Notes: generated by a model from the sequence alone, not told the origin. DNA of 64,000 bases from Rhodococcus qingshengii JCM 15477 (GCF_023221595.1 NZ_CP096563.1:4769001-4833000), one strand, 5' to 3'. Shown: positions 16,976-26,248, counted from the stretch's first letter. A program made the numbers and translations.

Positions 16976-18016
16976 TCAGTCACAAATCTTGCGGAACTTC
17001 TCGATCAGCTGCACTCGGCCGTTGCGGTCGGCCGCCAACGGCGTGACGTTGAGCGTCGTGACACCGGCTTCGGCGAAGGCTGCGACGCGTTCCTTGACGT
17101 AGCTCTCGGGACCGATCAACGACACTGCGCGAACCAGTTCGTCCGGCACTGCTGCTGCGGCTTCGTCCTTCTTGCCCGCGAGGTAGAGATCCTGGATCTT
17201 CTCGGCGGCCTCTTCGTAGCCGTAGCGCACCGCGAGATCGTTGTAGAAGTTCTTGCCCTTGGCGCCCATGCCACCGATGTAGAGCGCAAGGCTCGGGCGT
17301 ACCCAGTCGAGCATGTGGTCGACGTCGTCACCGATGGCCAGTGCCGGCGACGCGTACACCTGAAGCTCACCGAGGCTCGGATCGCGCTTGGCCTTGCCCT
17401 TGGCGATCGGCTCACCCCACACGCTTGCTGCCTTCTCCGGATGGAAGAAGATAGGTTCCCAGCCTTCGGCGATTTCCGCCGTCAGCTCGACGTTCTTGGG
17501 TCCGAGCGAAGCGATCAGGATCGGGATGCGCTCACGCACAGGATGATTGATCAGCTTGAGCGGCTTTCCGAGTCCGGTGCCCTTCTCGGCGGGGAGGGGA
17601 ACCTGGTAGTACTTGCCCTGGTACTCGACCTTCTCGCGGCGCCATACCTGACGGCAGATCTCGACGACCTCACGTGTGCGTCCCAGCGGAGCGTCGTACT
17701 TGACGCCGTGGAACCCCTCGATCACCTGCGGTCCGGAAGCGCCCAGTCCCATCACGAAGCGACCGTTGGAGACGAAGTCCAGGCCCGCCGCCGTCATGGC
17801 GGTCAACGAAGGGGTACGGGTGTAGATCTGAAAGATTCCGGAAGCGAGTTCGATGGTCGACGTCTTGGCCGCCAGGTAACCGAGCTGGCTGACGGCGTCG
17901 AAGGAATACGCCTCCGGGACGAAGGCGATGTCGAGGCCCGCCTTCTCCAGGTCACCGACCTCTTCGACGGTTTCGGCGAACCCGCCGCTGTAGTTCAAAC
18001 CCATACCGATACGCAC
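16976..18016 (-). CDS. LLM-class F420-dependent oxidoreductase
   Basis: This 346-residue luciferase-like (alpha/beta barrel) protein of the F420-dependent group starts VRIGMGLNYSGGFAETVEEV. It has LDIAFVPEAYSFDAVSQLGYLA, RFVMGLGASGPQVIEGFHG, PILIASLGPKNVELTAEIAEGW and the ending ERVAAFAEAGVTTLNVTPL. Such enzymes transfer hydride to or from cofactor F420; the substrate is unknown. The GTG at 18016 is preferred because family members start with this strand and GGGGTT lies upstream; the frame is open to an ATG at 18088. It sits between a USP gene and the palindrome, and a long hairpin separates it from the USP gene upstream. Confidence 0.87.
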   Translation of the reverse strand: MRIGMGLNYSGGFAETVEEVGDLEKAGLDIAFVPEAYSFDAVSQLGYLAAKTSTIELASGIFQIYTRTPSLTAMTAAGLDFVSNGRFVMGLGASGPQVIEGFHGVKYDAPLGRTREVVEICRQVWRREKVEYQGKYYQVPLPAEKGTGLGKPLKLINHPVRERIPILIASLGPKNVELTAEIAEGWEPIFFHPEKAASVWGEPIAKGKAKRDPSLGELQVYASPALAIGDDVDHMLDWVRPSLALYIGGMGAKGKNFYNDLAVRYGYEEAAEKIQDLYLAGKKDEAAAAVPDELVRAVSLIGPESYVKERVAAFAEAGVTTLNVTPLAADRNGRVQLIEKFRKICD

Positions 18017-18132
18017 GTTGTAACCCCAATCCTGACGATTGCTGCCGTGTGCGATGCGCACACGAGCAGTGGTACTCCCATCGAACACTTACTCACATCG
18101 AACACTACGGAACCTGAGTCCGCATTCATGTG

Positions 18133-18174
18133 ACTACCCCGTTCATATTCGATGACCGAAATGAACGGGGTAGT
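18133..18174 (-). terminator. Hairpin terminator after the second USP gene
   Basis: Perfect 14-base arms ACTACCCCGTTCAT (18133-18146) and ATGAACGGGGTAGT (18161-18174) continue, after one bulged base, into TTCG/CGAA pairing. It lies 18 bases past the USP stop codon on the minus strand and before the LLM gene. There is no clear U-tract, as is usual in this GC-rich group. Confidence 0.7.
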
Positions 18175-18192
18175 GGGAGAGCCTGTCGAGGG

Positions 18193-19086
18193 TCAGGATT
18201 CTTCGGGGCGAACCACCATGACGGGGCACTTGGCCGAAGCGATCAGGGTGTTGCTGGTCGAGCCGAGCAACATGCCGCGGAATCCACCGCGACCACGGCT
18301 TCCGACTACTACGAGCTGCGCTTTTGCCGACCAGTCCAACAGCCGTCCGCGTGGGTTGTCGAGGTATACCTCGCGCCGGACCTTCACGTCCGGGTATTGC
18401 TCGGACCATCCGGCCAAGCTCTCGCTGAGTACCGCGTGCTCTTCCTCTTCGAGAGACTGCGGGGCAAGCGCAGCGGCCCTCGGGTCTTCGAATGCCGCAC
18501 TGCCGAGGTCACTCCACACGTGCAACGCCACCAACTCGACTCCGCGGAACGACGCTTCCTCGAAAGCCGCACCGACGGCCTGGGCGCTCAACGCGCTGCC
18601 GTCGACGCCGACCACTACGGGTCCTTCCGAGGGCACCGCACCATCGCGGTCCCGAACGACGATGACCGGACACTTGCCGTGACTGGCCACACCGACCGCG
18701 GTATTGCCGAGGACTGCTGTCGCCGCCTTGCCCGACGCCGACGCTCCGACGACTACCCGCCTGGCTTGTGCCGAACTCTCGATCAGCCACTGAGTTGCGC
18801 TGCCGATGGCGATTTCGGTGTGAACTTCGAGTTTCGGATCGATCTCACGGGCGAACTGTTCCGCCTCCGCCAAGATCGCTTTTCCGGCCTCTTCGACCCA
18901 TTCGTACACCCCACCCGCGTCGACGTACGGTCCGCCGAAACCGTAAGGCGCGAAGTCGAGAGCGTGGATGATGTCGAGTCGCAATTCGCGCTGGGCGGCG
19001 ATTTTCGCGGCCTCGCGGAGCGCTGTGGACGCAGTGTCCGAACCCTCGACTCCGACAACAACACTGTTATGTTCGCGTGAACTCAT
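18193..19086 (-). CDS. Tandem universal stress protein with upstream DosR box
   Basis: This 297-residue protein has two UspA domains. The first (about 7-145) begins VVVGVEGSDTASTAL and the second (about 157-297) begins VVVGVDGSALSAQAV, with the ATP motif GSRGRGGFRGMLLGSTSNTL and the ending CPVMVVRP. The glycine-rich loop of the first domain is weaker (GASASGKAATAVLGNTAVGV). The ATG at 19086 has AGGAAGG upstream; the frame extends to 19173 through the promoter. A near-ideal DosR box ends about 90 bases before the start, so the gene is probably induced by DevR under hypoxia or NO. A strong hairpin follows its stop. Confidence 0.93.
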   Translation of the reverse strand: MSSREHNSVVVGVEGSDTASTALREAAKIAAQRELRLDIIHALDFAPYGFGGPYVDAGGVYEWVEEAGKAILAEAEQFAREIDPKLEVHTEIAIGSATQWLIESSAQARRVVVGASASGKAATAVLGNTAVGVASHGKCPVIVVRDRDGAVPSEGPVVVGVDGSALSAQAVGAAFEEASFRGVELVALHVWSDLGSAAFEDPRAAALAPQSLEEEEHAVLSESLAGWSEQYPDVKVRREVYLDNPRGRLLDWSAKAQLVVVGSRGRGGFRGMLLGSTSNTLIASAKCPVMVVRPEES

Positions 19087-19154
19087 GTGCCCACCTTCCT
19101 GAAGAAGTAACCGAGCCACTTTCACTCTAACCATCCCACTTGTCCGGCTTTTTT

Positions 19155-19196
19155 GGGGTCGCCCCCTCTTCATTTCGGGGACTTAGGTCCCCGAAA
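19155..19196. promoter_or_regulatory. DosR/DevR box upstream of USP gene
   Basis: Arms TTTCGGGGAC (19173-19182) and GTCCCCGAAA (19187-19196) around TTAG fit the mycobacterial consensus TTSGGGACTWWAGTCCCSAA apart from one extra G/C pair. A smaller GGGG-TCG-CCCC dyad at 19155-19165 could be a second, weaker site. The USP gene starts about 90 bases away on the minus strand. A DevR homologue is encoded 3.5 kb away. Confidence 0.8.
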
Positions 19197-19227
19197 CTGT
19201 TGACGGATAGGAGAATTAGCAGAGCAA

Positions 19228-20733
19228 TCAGGACCAGGTGTGAACAGGATCTCCCGTCCGCATGTTCTCCACGTAACCGCGGAGCATTCCGGTGAGCGCA
19301 GTCGAGCGGTCCGCGCCCGAGGCCTCCGCGTGCGCCACTTGCTCGCGTTGCCAGGCGGCACCGGTCTGCCGATTCATGCACCGCCCTTCGATCACGCCGA
19401 GGTACCGATCGCGGGCCGCGGCGGACAATCCGAAGTCGGCCAAACCCTCGTCCGCCAACGGCAGCAGCCTTCGCAGGACCAACTCGTCGGCACCGACCCA
19501 ACCGATCTCCGGCCAGTACAGGGTGGCGTCGAGTCCGTACTTGGCGCCGATGTGCAGGTTCTCTTCGGCCGCATGGAACGACAGGTGCGACCACAGTGGC
19601 CGCTCCGCGTTCACCAATGCGCGAACGGTTCCGTAGTAGAAGGCCGCATTGGCCATGATGTCGACGACGGTCGGCCCGGCCGGCAGCACCCGATTCTCGA
19701 TACGCAAGTGCGGCTTGCCATCCGAGCAGTCGTAGACAGGCCGATTCCAGCGATAGACCGTGCCGTTGTGCATCTGAAGCTCGCTCAACTCCGGAACCCC
19801 GCCCGCCGCGAGCACTTCCAGTGGATCGGTGTCCGAGACATCAGGGAGCAGCGCCGGGAAGTACCGTGAATTCTCCTCGAACAGGTCGAGAACCGAATGG
19901 ATCCACCGCTCACCGAACCACACTCGCGGTCGCACACCTTGGTTCTTGAGCTCGAAAGTTCGGGTGTCCGTTGCCTGTTCGAAGATCGGAATGCGTGATT
20001 CGTGCCAAAGCGCCTTCCCTGCCAGGAAAGGAGAATTGGCCGCAAGCGCCACCTGTACTCCGGCCAGACACTGCGCGGCATTCCAGTGCGCTGCGAATTC
20101 TTCCGGCGCGACGCGCAGGTGCAACTGCATGGACGTACAAGCCGCCTCCGGCACCACCGAATTGGTGTCGGCCCGAAGGATTTCCACGTCGCCACCGGGT
20201 AGCGCGACACCTTCGACGTCGAGTTCGATGTCCTCTCCTCGCGCGGCAAAAATTTGCTCGTTGAGCAATTCGTAGCGCTGGTTGGCGGTGATCCACTCAC
20301 GATCGAGATGCTCGAGCTGCAGGGTCGGCAGCATCCCGATCATCACCATCTCGGCGTCGTGCGCGTGGATTCGCGCGTCTGCGACGTCGAGGGACGCCCG
20401 CAGTTTCTTCTCCAATTCGAAAGTCGCATCACCGGTGAGTGGGCCGGGCTCGACGTTCATCTCGACGTTGAACTGTCCGAGCTCGGTTTGGAAAACCGCA
20501 GAGTCGTCGATGGATTCGAGCACTTCACGGTTGGACATCGCGGGCGTCATCTCGCCGGTCACGAGGTTGAACTCGATCTCCATGCCCAACAGCGGAGCGG
20601 GCTTGTCGACGGCGTCTCGGAAGTCACCACCGTCGAGCATCTGCTTCATGGCGTCGACGCACGAGCGCACCTTCTTACGAAAGAGCCTACGGTCGGCTCT
20701 GGTGAATTCTCGCGCCGTGACCTCTGCACCCAT
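19228..20733 (-). CDS. Glutamate-cysteine ligase (GCS2) family protein
   Basis: This 501-residue protein belongs to the ATP-dependent carboxylate-amine ligase (GCS2) group. GMEIEFNLVTGEM (residues about 49-61) holds the metal-binding glutamates, followed by TELGQFNVEMNVEPGPL, SMQLHLRV, NSPFLAGKALWHESRI and HLRIENRVLPAGPTVVDIMANA. The family joins glutamate or a similar acid to an amine; in mycothiol-producing actinobacteria this is not glutathione synthesis, and the acceptor is unknown. It is longer than YbdK-type members (about 370 residues). The ATG at 20733 has AAGGGGGA upstream. The gene stands alone on the minus strand. Confidence 0.8.
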   Translation of the reverse strand: MGAEVTAREFTRADRRLFRKKVRSCVDAMKQMLDGGDFRDAVDKPAPLLGMEIEFNLVTGEMTPAMSNREVLESIDDSAVFQTELGQFNVEMNVEPGPLTGDATFELEKKLRASLDVADARIHAHDAEMVMIGMLPTLQLEHLDREWITANQRYELLNEQIFAARGEDIELDVEGVALPGGDVEILRADTNSVVPEAACTSMQLHLRVAPEEFAAHWNAAQCLAGVQVALAANSPFLAGKALWHESRIPIFEQATDTRTFELKNQGVRPRVWFGERWIHSVLDLFEENSRYFPALLPDVSDTDPLEVLAAGGVPELSELQMHNGTVYRWNRPVYDCSDGKPHLRIENRVLPAGPTVVDIMANAAFYYGTVRALVNAERPLWSHLSFHAAEENLHIGAKYGLDATLYWPEIGWVGADELVLRRLLPLADEGLADFGLSAAARDRYLGVIEGRCMNRQTGAAWQREQVAHAEASGADRSTALTGMLRGYVENMRTGDPVHTWS

Positions 20734-20796
20734 TGCGCATTCCCCCTTCGACGATCAACGTCACTGAAGGCTATCCGTCCGGTGTCACCGACAAAC

Positions 20797-20846
20797 GAGA
20801 ACTGCGGTGGCACCGGGAAGAATTTCCCGGCGCCACCGCAGTTCTC
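20797..20846 (-). terminator. Strong hairpin terminator after M23 peptidase gene
   Basis: GAGAACTGCGGTGGC (20797-20811) pairs with GCCACCGCAGTTCTC (20832-20846). After one mismatch, CCGGGAA pairs with TTCCCGG around a four-base loop. It starts 13 bases after the peptidase stop on the minus strand and is followed by GTTTGT, a weak U-tract. Confidence 0.85.
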
Positions 20847-20858
20847 CGAAAGTTTCTT

Positions 20859-21629
20859 CTACGAGTTGTCGACCCAGGTGACAGCTACGCCGCGAGCCTG
20901 CAGCCACGCTGCGGGATCGACCTTTGCGCCGTTCTCGGCAACCTCGAAGTGCAGGTGCGGGCCGGTGGACTGGCCACGGTTACCCACGGTGGCGATCTGC
21001 TGGCCGGCGTTGACGCGCTGGCCGACGTTGACCTGGTAGTCGTTGACGTGGCCGTACGTGGTGACCGTGCCGTCGTCGTGCTGGACGCGGACCCAGAGGC
21101 CGAAACCTGACGCCGGGCCGGCGTCGATGACCTGGCCGTCGGCTGCAGCCAGAATCGGCGTACCGATCGGAGCCGCGATGTCGAGGCCACCGTGGTGTGC
21201 TCCCCAGCGCGAACCGAAGGTGGAGGTCAGCGTTCCGGACACCGGCTGCACGGTACGAGCTGAGGTGCCGGGGTTGATCCCAGCGAGGAACTGCTGTGCC
21301 TGCGTGTTGAGGTCGGCAGCAAAATCGGGAAGCTCGGGGATGTCGAGAGCCGGAAGTGCCGCCAATTCAGCCGGAACGACAACGCCCTCGGGGAGCAGAC
21401 CCTGCGGGATTTCGATGCCGGCGATGGTCTGTGTTGCCGGCGCCGCAGCAGCGGTTCCTGCGCCCATCTGGCCTGCACCGACGAGGAGTGCACCGGTAGC
21501 CGCAGCTACGACACCTGCCTTGACACCGGCACCAGGGCCAGCCGACGGGGTGCGGTGGCGGCCGCTTGCTGCCTCGGGATCGATCTCGAAGACAACATCG
21601 TCATTGCCCGTGCGGTGGTGGTTTCCCAC
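20859..21629 (-). CDS. M23 (LytM-type) peptidoglycan endopeptidase, exported or membrane-anchored
   Basis: This 256-residue protein has a polar N-terminus, a hydrophobic segment at about 36-62 ending in Ala-rich sequence (signal or anchor), a linker, and a C-terminal M23 domain (about 127-245). Zinc ligands are His146 and Asp150 (HHGGLD) and His227 in HLHFEV, with catalytic His194 and His225 also present. M23 enzymes cleave peptide cross-links of peptidoglycan and act in cell division or wall remodelling. All metal ligands are intact, so it should be active. A strong hairpin follows the stop. Confidence 0.92.
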   Translation of the reverse strand: MGNHHRTGNDDVVFEIDPEAASGRHRTPSAGPGAGVKAGVVAAATGALLVGAGQMGAGTAAAAPATQTIAGIEIPQGLLPEGVVVPAELAALPALDIPELPDFAADLNTQAQQFLAGINPGTSARTVQPVSGTLTSTFGSRWGAHHGGLDIAAPIGTPILAAADGQVIDAGPASGFGLWVRVQHDDGTVTTYGHVNDYQVNVGQRVNAGQQIATVGNRGQSTGPHLHFEVAENGAKVDPAAWLQARGVAVTWVDNS

Positions 21630-21751
21630 AGTGTGTACTCCGTCAGTCGTCGGCGTGCAGCGTCCTTCTGATGAAGCCCGCTCCTCTGTCTGCCGAAGAA
21701 TGTAACAGTTTGATCAAGGCGGCCGCCACCGTTACCCGATCTTGACCAAAA

Positions 21752-23215
21752 TTATTTCTCGCCGTTCTGTCGGCTGGCGTCCAGTTCTGACTTGAATGCG
21801 TCGTATCGTGCCCGGTGAGCGGGTCGACGCCGGATGATCGCCCACGCGATGCCCAGAACCACGAACCAGATCGGCGTGACGAGAAGTGCCTGCAGGGTGT
21901 CGTCCTTGGTTGTCAGTGCCCAGAGGATGAAGACGAAGAACGCGAGCACGACCCAGCACATCACGATGCCGCCGGGCATCTTGAACTTCGACGCCTCGTG
22001 CAGGTGCGGACGACGCTTCCGGTACACCATGTAGCTCGCCAGGATGATCGTCCACACGAACATGAACAGCAGCGCCGAAATGGTCGTGACGACGGTGAAG
22101 GCCTCGATCACGGAATCGCCCGAGAACAGCAGGATCAACGACGCCAGCAGGAAGATGCACGAGAACATCAGGGCGTTCGCGGGGACCTTGCGTGAGTTCA
22201 GCTTGCCGAGGGCCCTCGGTGCGTCGCCCTCCTGCGCAAGGCCGAACACCATGCGCGAGGTGGAGTAGATACCCGAGTTGGCCGAAGATGCAGCGGAGGT
22301 CAGCACGACGAAGTTGATGACAGAAGCAGCGATGCCGAGGCCGGCGAGTGTGAACATGGCGACGAACGGACTCTTGTCTGCGCTGATTTCACGCCACGGA
22401 GTCACCGCGATGATCACGGTCAGTGCAACGACGTAGAACAGCAGGACACGAATGGGGATGGAGTTGATGGCCTTCGGCAGATTCTTCTCCGGGTCTTTCG
22501 CCTCGGCTGCCGTCGTGCCGACGAGCTCGATACCCACGAAGGCGAACACGGCGATCTGGAAGCCGGCGACGAAGCCCATGAATCCGGTCGGGAACATCCC
22601 GCCGTCGTTCCAGAGGTTGTCGATACCGGAGGTGGCACCGTTCGGCGCCGTGAACCCGGAGACGACCATGACGATGCCGACGACGATCAGGCTGACGATG
22701 GCGATGATCTTGATCAGCGCGAACCAGAACTCGGTTTCACCGAAGGCGCGAACGGTCGGGAGATTGAGGAGCAGCAGCGCCGCGATCGTCAGCAAAGCAG
22801 GAATCCACGCCGCGAGCCCTGGCCACCAGTACTTGAAGTACCCGGAAATCGCGATGACGTCCGCGATGCCGGTGACGATCCAGCAGAACCAGTAGGTCCA
22901 GCCGGTGAAGAATCCCGCCCAGGGGCCCAGCAGATCCGCGGCGAAGTCGGAGAACGACTTGTACGCCATGTTCGAGAGCAGCAGCTCCCCCATCGCCCGC
23001 ATGACGAAGAAGAGCATGAATCCGATGATCATGTACACGAAGATCACGGAAGGCCCGGCGAGCGAGATCGTCTTGCCCGATCCCATGAACAGTCCGGTGC
23101 CGATGGCACCACCGATGGCGATCAGCTGGATATGCCGGTTGGACAGCTGACGTGAGAGGTGGGGGTCTTCGCCGGACGGCTTCGTCAGGTCTGGTGTATT
23201 CGCGTGGTCGGACAC
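21752..23215 (-). CDS. cycA: CycA-like D-serine/D-alanine/glycine permease (APC family)
   Basis: This 487-residue amino acid/proton symporter has twelve membrane helices. It is strikingly close to E. coli CycA: HIQLIAIGGAIGTGLFMGSG, KTISLAGPSVIFVYMIIGFM, GWTYWFCWIVTGIADVIAI, AVFAFVGIELVGTTAAE, KDPEKNLPKAINSIPIR and VINFVVLTSAASSANSG are shared in order. CycA imports D-Ala, D-Ser and Gly, and D-cycloserine enters by the same route. A GTG start at 23215 precedes MSDHANTPD. The neighbouring M23 peptidase, on the same strand, could link it to recycling of wall-derived D-amino acids, but that is only inference. Confidence 0.9.
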   Translation of the reverse strand: MSDHANTPDLTKPSGEDPHLSRQLSNRHIQLIAIGGAIGTGLFMGSGKTISLAGPSVIFVYMIIGFMLFFVMRAMGELLLSNMAYKSFSDFAADLLGPWAGFFTGWTYWFCWIVTGIADVIAISGYFKYWWPGLAAWIPALLTIAALLLLNLPTVRAFGETEFWFALIKIIAIVSLIVVGIVMVVSGFTAPNGATSGIDNLWNDGGMFPTGFMGFVAGFQIAVFAFVGIELVGTTAAEAKDPEKNLPKAINSIPIRVLLFYVVALTVIIAVTPWREISADKSPFVAMFTLAGLGIAASVINFVVLTSAASSANSGIYSTSRMVFGLAQEGDAPRALGKLNSRKVPANALMFSCIFLLASLILLFSGDSVIEAFTVVTTISALLFMFVWTIILASYMVYRKRRPHLHEASKFKMPGGIVMCWVVLAFFVFILWALTTKDDTLQALLVTPIWFVVLGIAWAIIRRRPAHRARYDAFKSELDASRQNGEK

Positions 23216-23357
23216 GGAGGATCCCCCTCGTCGTTCGGTTCATCCGGGGCATCGAAATCGTGCCCGTCGGGGGAACCTCGGAAAATGTGCTCTCTCAAAG
23301 TACGCGTGCACTGGCTCACATCACGCATCGGAAAGCGGACGCCGATAACCTGTCGAG

Positions 23358-24074
23358 GTGAACACTGACAGCACGGCCCATCAAGACGGACATATCGCCG
23401 CGACGCTGTTCGATTTCTCCGGAACCCTCTTCCGTTTGGAGGAGAGCGACGATTGGACCGAGCACCTCGTCGATCACCAAGGCGATCCGCTCGACGTGCA
23501 CGCTCAAGCCGAGCTGATGCGTCGGATGACCGCGCCGGTGGGCAGAACCGTGGAGATGGACGAAGCGGAGATCTACGCGTGGGAGAACCGCGACCGGGAT
23601 CCGAAGTTGCATCGTCAGGCTTACCTCGACGTGTTGAGTAAGTCCGGGGTGCCCGATCCGGTTCGGGCCGAAGCTTTCTACGCCCTGCTGGTCGATCCGG
23701 ATCAGTGGTCGCCGTACCCGGATACCGGCGAGGTCCTGAAGTCACTGTCGGAGAAGGGCATACGCACTGCCGTCTTGAGCAACATCGCCTTCGACATCCG
23801 TCCGGCGTTCGCCGACCGCGGCTGGGACGTCTGGGTCGACGAGTTCGTTCTCTCGTTCGAGGTGGGTGCAGTCAAGCCTGAACCGGCGATCTTCGAGTAC
23901 GCCCTCGCACAACTCGATGTGGATGCGGCGCAGACTCTGATGGTCGGTGACAGCGACATCGCCGACGGCGCTGCCCGTGACGTCGGTTGCCAGTTCGCAC
24001 TCGTCGATCCCCTGCCGACGACCGAACGCCCGCACGCGCTACTCGACGCAGTGCGGAAGTTCGGGCTTCTGTAG
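23358..24074 (+). CDS. HAD-superfamily hydrolase with Asp-x-Ser motif I
   Basis: This 238-residue protein has a Rossmann-like HAD core with an alpha-helical cap at about 30-105. Motif I is TLFDFSGTLFR: the nucleophile Asp19 is present, but the second Asp of the usual DxD, the general acid/base in phosphatases, is Ser21. Motif II is AVLSNIAFD, motif III Lys lies in GAVKPEPAIF, and motif IV is LMVGDSDIADGAA. The missing second Asp is typical of dehalogenase or phosphonatase-type members, so phosphatase activity is doubtful. A GTG start at 23358 follows GAGG closely. It is divergent from cycA. Confidence 0.82.
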   Translation: MNTDSTAHQDGHIAATLFDFSGTLFRLEESDDWTEHLVDHQGDPLDVHAQAELMRRMTAPVGRTVEMDEAEIYAWENRDRDPKLHRQAYLDVLSKSGVPDPVRAEAFYALLVDPDQWSPYPDTGEVLKSLSEKGIRTAVLSNIAFDIRPAFADRGWDVWVDEFVLSFEVGAVKPEPAIFEYALAQLDVDAAQTLMVGDSDIADGAARDVGCQFALVDPLPTTERPHALLDAVRKFGLL

Positions 24075-24081
24075 GGAGCGC

Positions 24082-25479
24082 TCAGACACCTTCGGTGAGT
24101 TCGCGCAACGACGCGTAGCGCTCGCGCACGTGGGGAGCTGGTTCGGCGTCGAATCGTCGCTCTTCCGGTTTCGGCCACACCGGCGGCTGCGTGTCCCCGG
24201 ACAGTGCCCATGCTGCTTGCCTGCATGCCCCTTCGGCGACGTACTCACCCGGAGCAGGGATCACGACCGGCACTCCGAGAATTGCCGGCGCGATCTCACA
24301 GAGAGCGCGCGACTTCGCTCCGCCTCCCACGAGGAGAACTCGCTTCACCTCGACGCCTTGACGAACCAGGTCGTCGACGCCGTCGGCCAAGCCGCACAGG
24401 AGCCCTTCGATTGCGGCTCGTGCAAAGTGCGCAGGCGTCGAGTTCTGCAGCCGGAATCCGTGCATGGCCCCCGTGGCGTCAGGGCGGTTGGGCGTCCGTT
24501 CACCCTCGAAGTACGGAATCATGACCAGCCCGTCGTTTCCGAGGGGCGCCGTCGACGCCAACCGCGACAGTTCGGCGTGATCGACACCGAGAATGGACGC
24601 CGTCGCATCAAGAATGCGCGCGCCGTTGAGAGTGCACACCAGCGGCAAGTGCAGGCCGGTTGCGTCCGCGAATCCTGCCACGTTCCCGCCGGGATCGTGC
24701 GTGGGGGTGGCCGATACAGCCGAGACGACGCCGGATGTTCCGATCGAGATGATCACGTCACCGGGAACTGCTCCCAAACCCAGTGCGGCTGCGGCATTGT
24801 CACCGGTGCCAGGCCCGACAATACCTCCGGAACGTGTACTTCCGATCTTTTCGTTCGGCGATGCAACTCGGGGAACATGCGGGGTTCGACCGCGAAATGC
24901 CAACGCCAGCAAATCTTTACGATATTCGCGCGTCGAGGCAGCATAATAGCCGGTTCCACTGGCGTCGCCCGCGTCGGTAACAAGCTCCTCGATCGAGCCG
25001 GACCCACCCAACTTCCAGGACAACCAGTCATGCGGAAGACACACCGCGGCAGTGCGATCGGCATTGCCGGGTTCGTGATCTGCCAGCCATCGAAGCTTGC
25101 TTGCCGTGACCGCGGCGACCGGAACTACACCAACTGCGTCGGCCCACGCCTTGGGTCCGCCGAACTCTTCGACCAGATCGGTCGCAGCCTTCGCCGACCG
25201 AGTGTCGTTCCACAGCAACGCCGGTCTGACAACCTCGCCGCCACTGTCCAGACACACCATGCCGTGCTGTTGAGCTCCGACCGATACGGCTGCGACGTCG
25301 CCGAGCCCACCCGCCGCGGCGATTGCACTGTCCATCGCCTCGAGCCAGCATGCCGGATCTATCTCGGTACCGACGGGGTGCGCCGCCCGCCCTTCTCGTA
25401 CCAGCTCTCCCGAATCGGCATCACGGACAATGACTTTGCACGACTGGGTAGACGAATCGATACCGGCTACGAGGGTCAC
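24082..25479 (-). CDS. xylB: Xylulokinase
   Basis: This 465-residue FGGY-family carbohydrate kinase phosphorylates D-xylulose. The N-terminus has the phosphate-1 motif [27 protein letters not shown] is the XylB sugar-binding segment, ALLWNDTRS follows, and [32 protein letters not shown] and [10 protein letters not shown] form the ATP-binding half. The length is typical. No xylA or xylose transporter is adjacent. A ROK-family regulator 0.8 kb away on the opposite strand could be its repressor. Another pentulose cannot be excluded as substrate. Confidence 0.9.
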   Translation of the reverse strand: MTLVAGIDSSTQSCKVIVRDADSGELVREGRAAHPVGTEIDPACWLEAMDSAIAAAGGLGDVAAVSVGAQQHGMVCLDSGGEVVRPALLWNDTRSAKAATDLVEEFGGPKAWADAVGVVPVAAVTASKLRWLADHEPGNADRTAAVCLPHDWLSWKLGGSGSIEELVTDAGDASGTGYYAASTREYRKDLLALAFRGRTPHVPRVASPNEKIGSTRSGGIVGPGTGDNAAAALGLGAVPGDVIISIGTSGVVSAVSATPTHDPGGNVAGFADATGLHLPLVCTLNGARILDATASILGVDHAELSRLASTAPLGNDGLVMIPYFEGERTPNRPDATGAMHGFRLQNSTPAHFARAAIEGLLCGLADGVDDLVRQGVEVKRVLLVGGGAKSRALCEIAPAILGVPVVIPAPGEYVAEGACRQAAWALSGDTQPPVWPKPEERRFDAEPAPHVRERYASLRELTEGV

Positions 25480-25503
25480 ACTGGCGTCCTTTCCGAAGGA
25501 CCG

Positions 25504-25821
25504 TCAGCTCGCGTTGGCGACCGCGGGCATCCGGTTGCTGCGCTTACGCAGCGATCGCACATATTCTGCGCGCTCGGTCTCCGTCATTCCACCCCAGATG
25601 CCGTACGGCTCGTGGACGGAGAGTGCGTGTTCGCGGCACTGCTGGAGTACAGGGCACGTCGCGCAGACCTTCTTGGCGTTGCGTTCACGGTTCTCGCGGG
25701 CGTGTCCACGCTCGCCGTCCGGATGGAAGTACACCGCGGAATCGTGCCCGCGGCACGCTCCCTGCAGCTGCCAGTCCCACACTTCGGCGGTCGGGTACGG
25801 CATCGGAAGGTGCTTGTGCAT
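25504..25821 (-). CDS. whiB3: WhiB3-like iron-sulfur transcription factor
   Basis: This 105-residue WhiB protein has four cluster ligands, Cys23, Cys53, Cys56 and Cys62, the GIWGG turn (74-78) and a basic tail RSLRKRSNR. The segment VWDWQLQGACRGHDSAVYFH, followed by PDGERG, closely follows M. tuberculosis WhiB3. WhiB3 binds a 4Fe-4S cluster, senses O2/NO and controls redox and lipid metabolism. The start is the ATG at 25821, with GAGGTCG upstream. Direct repeats TCGGGTGAC at 25844-25852 and 25859-25867 lie in its promoter region and may be regulatory. It is followed by xylB on the same strand. Confidence 0.88.
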   Translation of the reverse strand: MHKHLPMPYPTAEVWDWQLQGACRGHDSAVYFHPDGERGHARENRERNAKKVCATCPVLQQCREHALSVHEPYGIWGGMTETERAEYVRSLRKRSNRMPAVANAS

Positions 25822-25843
25822 GATGGCGACCTCAATTCCTTAC

Positions 25844-25867
25844 TCGGGTGACACGGATTCGGGTGAC
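25844..25867. promoter_or_regulatory. Direct repeat upstream of whiB3-like gene
   Basis: TCGGGTGAC occurs at 25844-25852 and again at 25859-25867, a period of 15 bases, within 50 bases upstream of the minus-strand start at 25821. It may be a binding site for a regulator; no family can be named. Confidence 0.35.
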
Positions 25868-25890
25868 TCTGGGCTGACGCCGGGTCGGAC

Positions 25891-26121
25891 TTATCGACGC
25901 CTGACCGATTGGCCGAGTCGATGTGCACAGACCGTTGCGAGTTCGCCGGTGACCGGCGGAGTCAGCGCTACGACGCCGTCGTCGAGAATTGCCTGCAGCC
26001 TGCGGAAATACTCGTCCGGGGCGAGGCCGAAGGTTACAAAGATCTCTTCGTCAGGTCCACCGTCGAACTGCTGCCACTTACGTGCGAACTCGACGATCTC
26101 TTGTGTATCCGTGCGGCTCAT
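25891..26121 (-). CDS. Small DUF3263-like protein
   Basis: This 76-residue protein, TQEIVEFARKWQQFDGGPDE followed by EIFVTFGLAPDEYFRRLQAI, resembles DUF3263 proteins: a short helix-turn-helix-like fold with FGL-S/A-x-x-x-Y-F/Y pattern found only in actinobacteria. The ATG at 26121 has AGGGGAGAA at good spacing; the frame extends to 26199 without support. It lies 69 bases upstream of the WhiB3-like gene on the same strand and may be co-transcribed with it. Its function is unknown, but the fold suggests DNA binding. Confidence 0.65.
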   Translation of the reverse strand: MSRTDTQEIVEFARKWQQFDGGPDEEIFVTFGLAPDEYFRRLQAILDDGVVALTPPVTGELATVCAHRLGQSVRRR

Positions 26122-26248
26122 CAGGTTCTCCCCTGTTTGTGCGCCCTGCTTCACAGAAACTGCGACTCGTCTCCTCGGACGCCCGTGGCAGTGAGTCAAG
26201 ACACAGACTATGCCTACTTCTGCTTTTTCACAAGACCTACTTACGTCT

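Noticed and set aside
16384..17046. Plus-strand open frame running through the USP 5' end, the spacer and the palindrome.
   Set aside because: It is antisense to the USP gene and its shared peptide with the frame before thyA comes only from the repeated palindrome.
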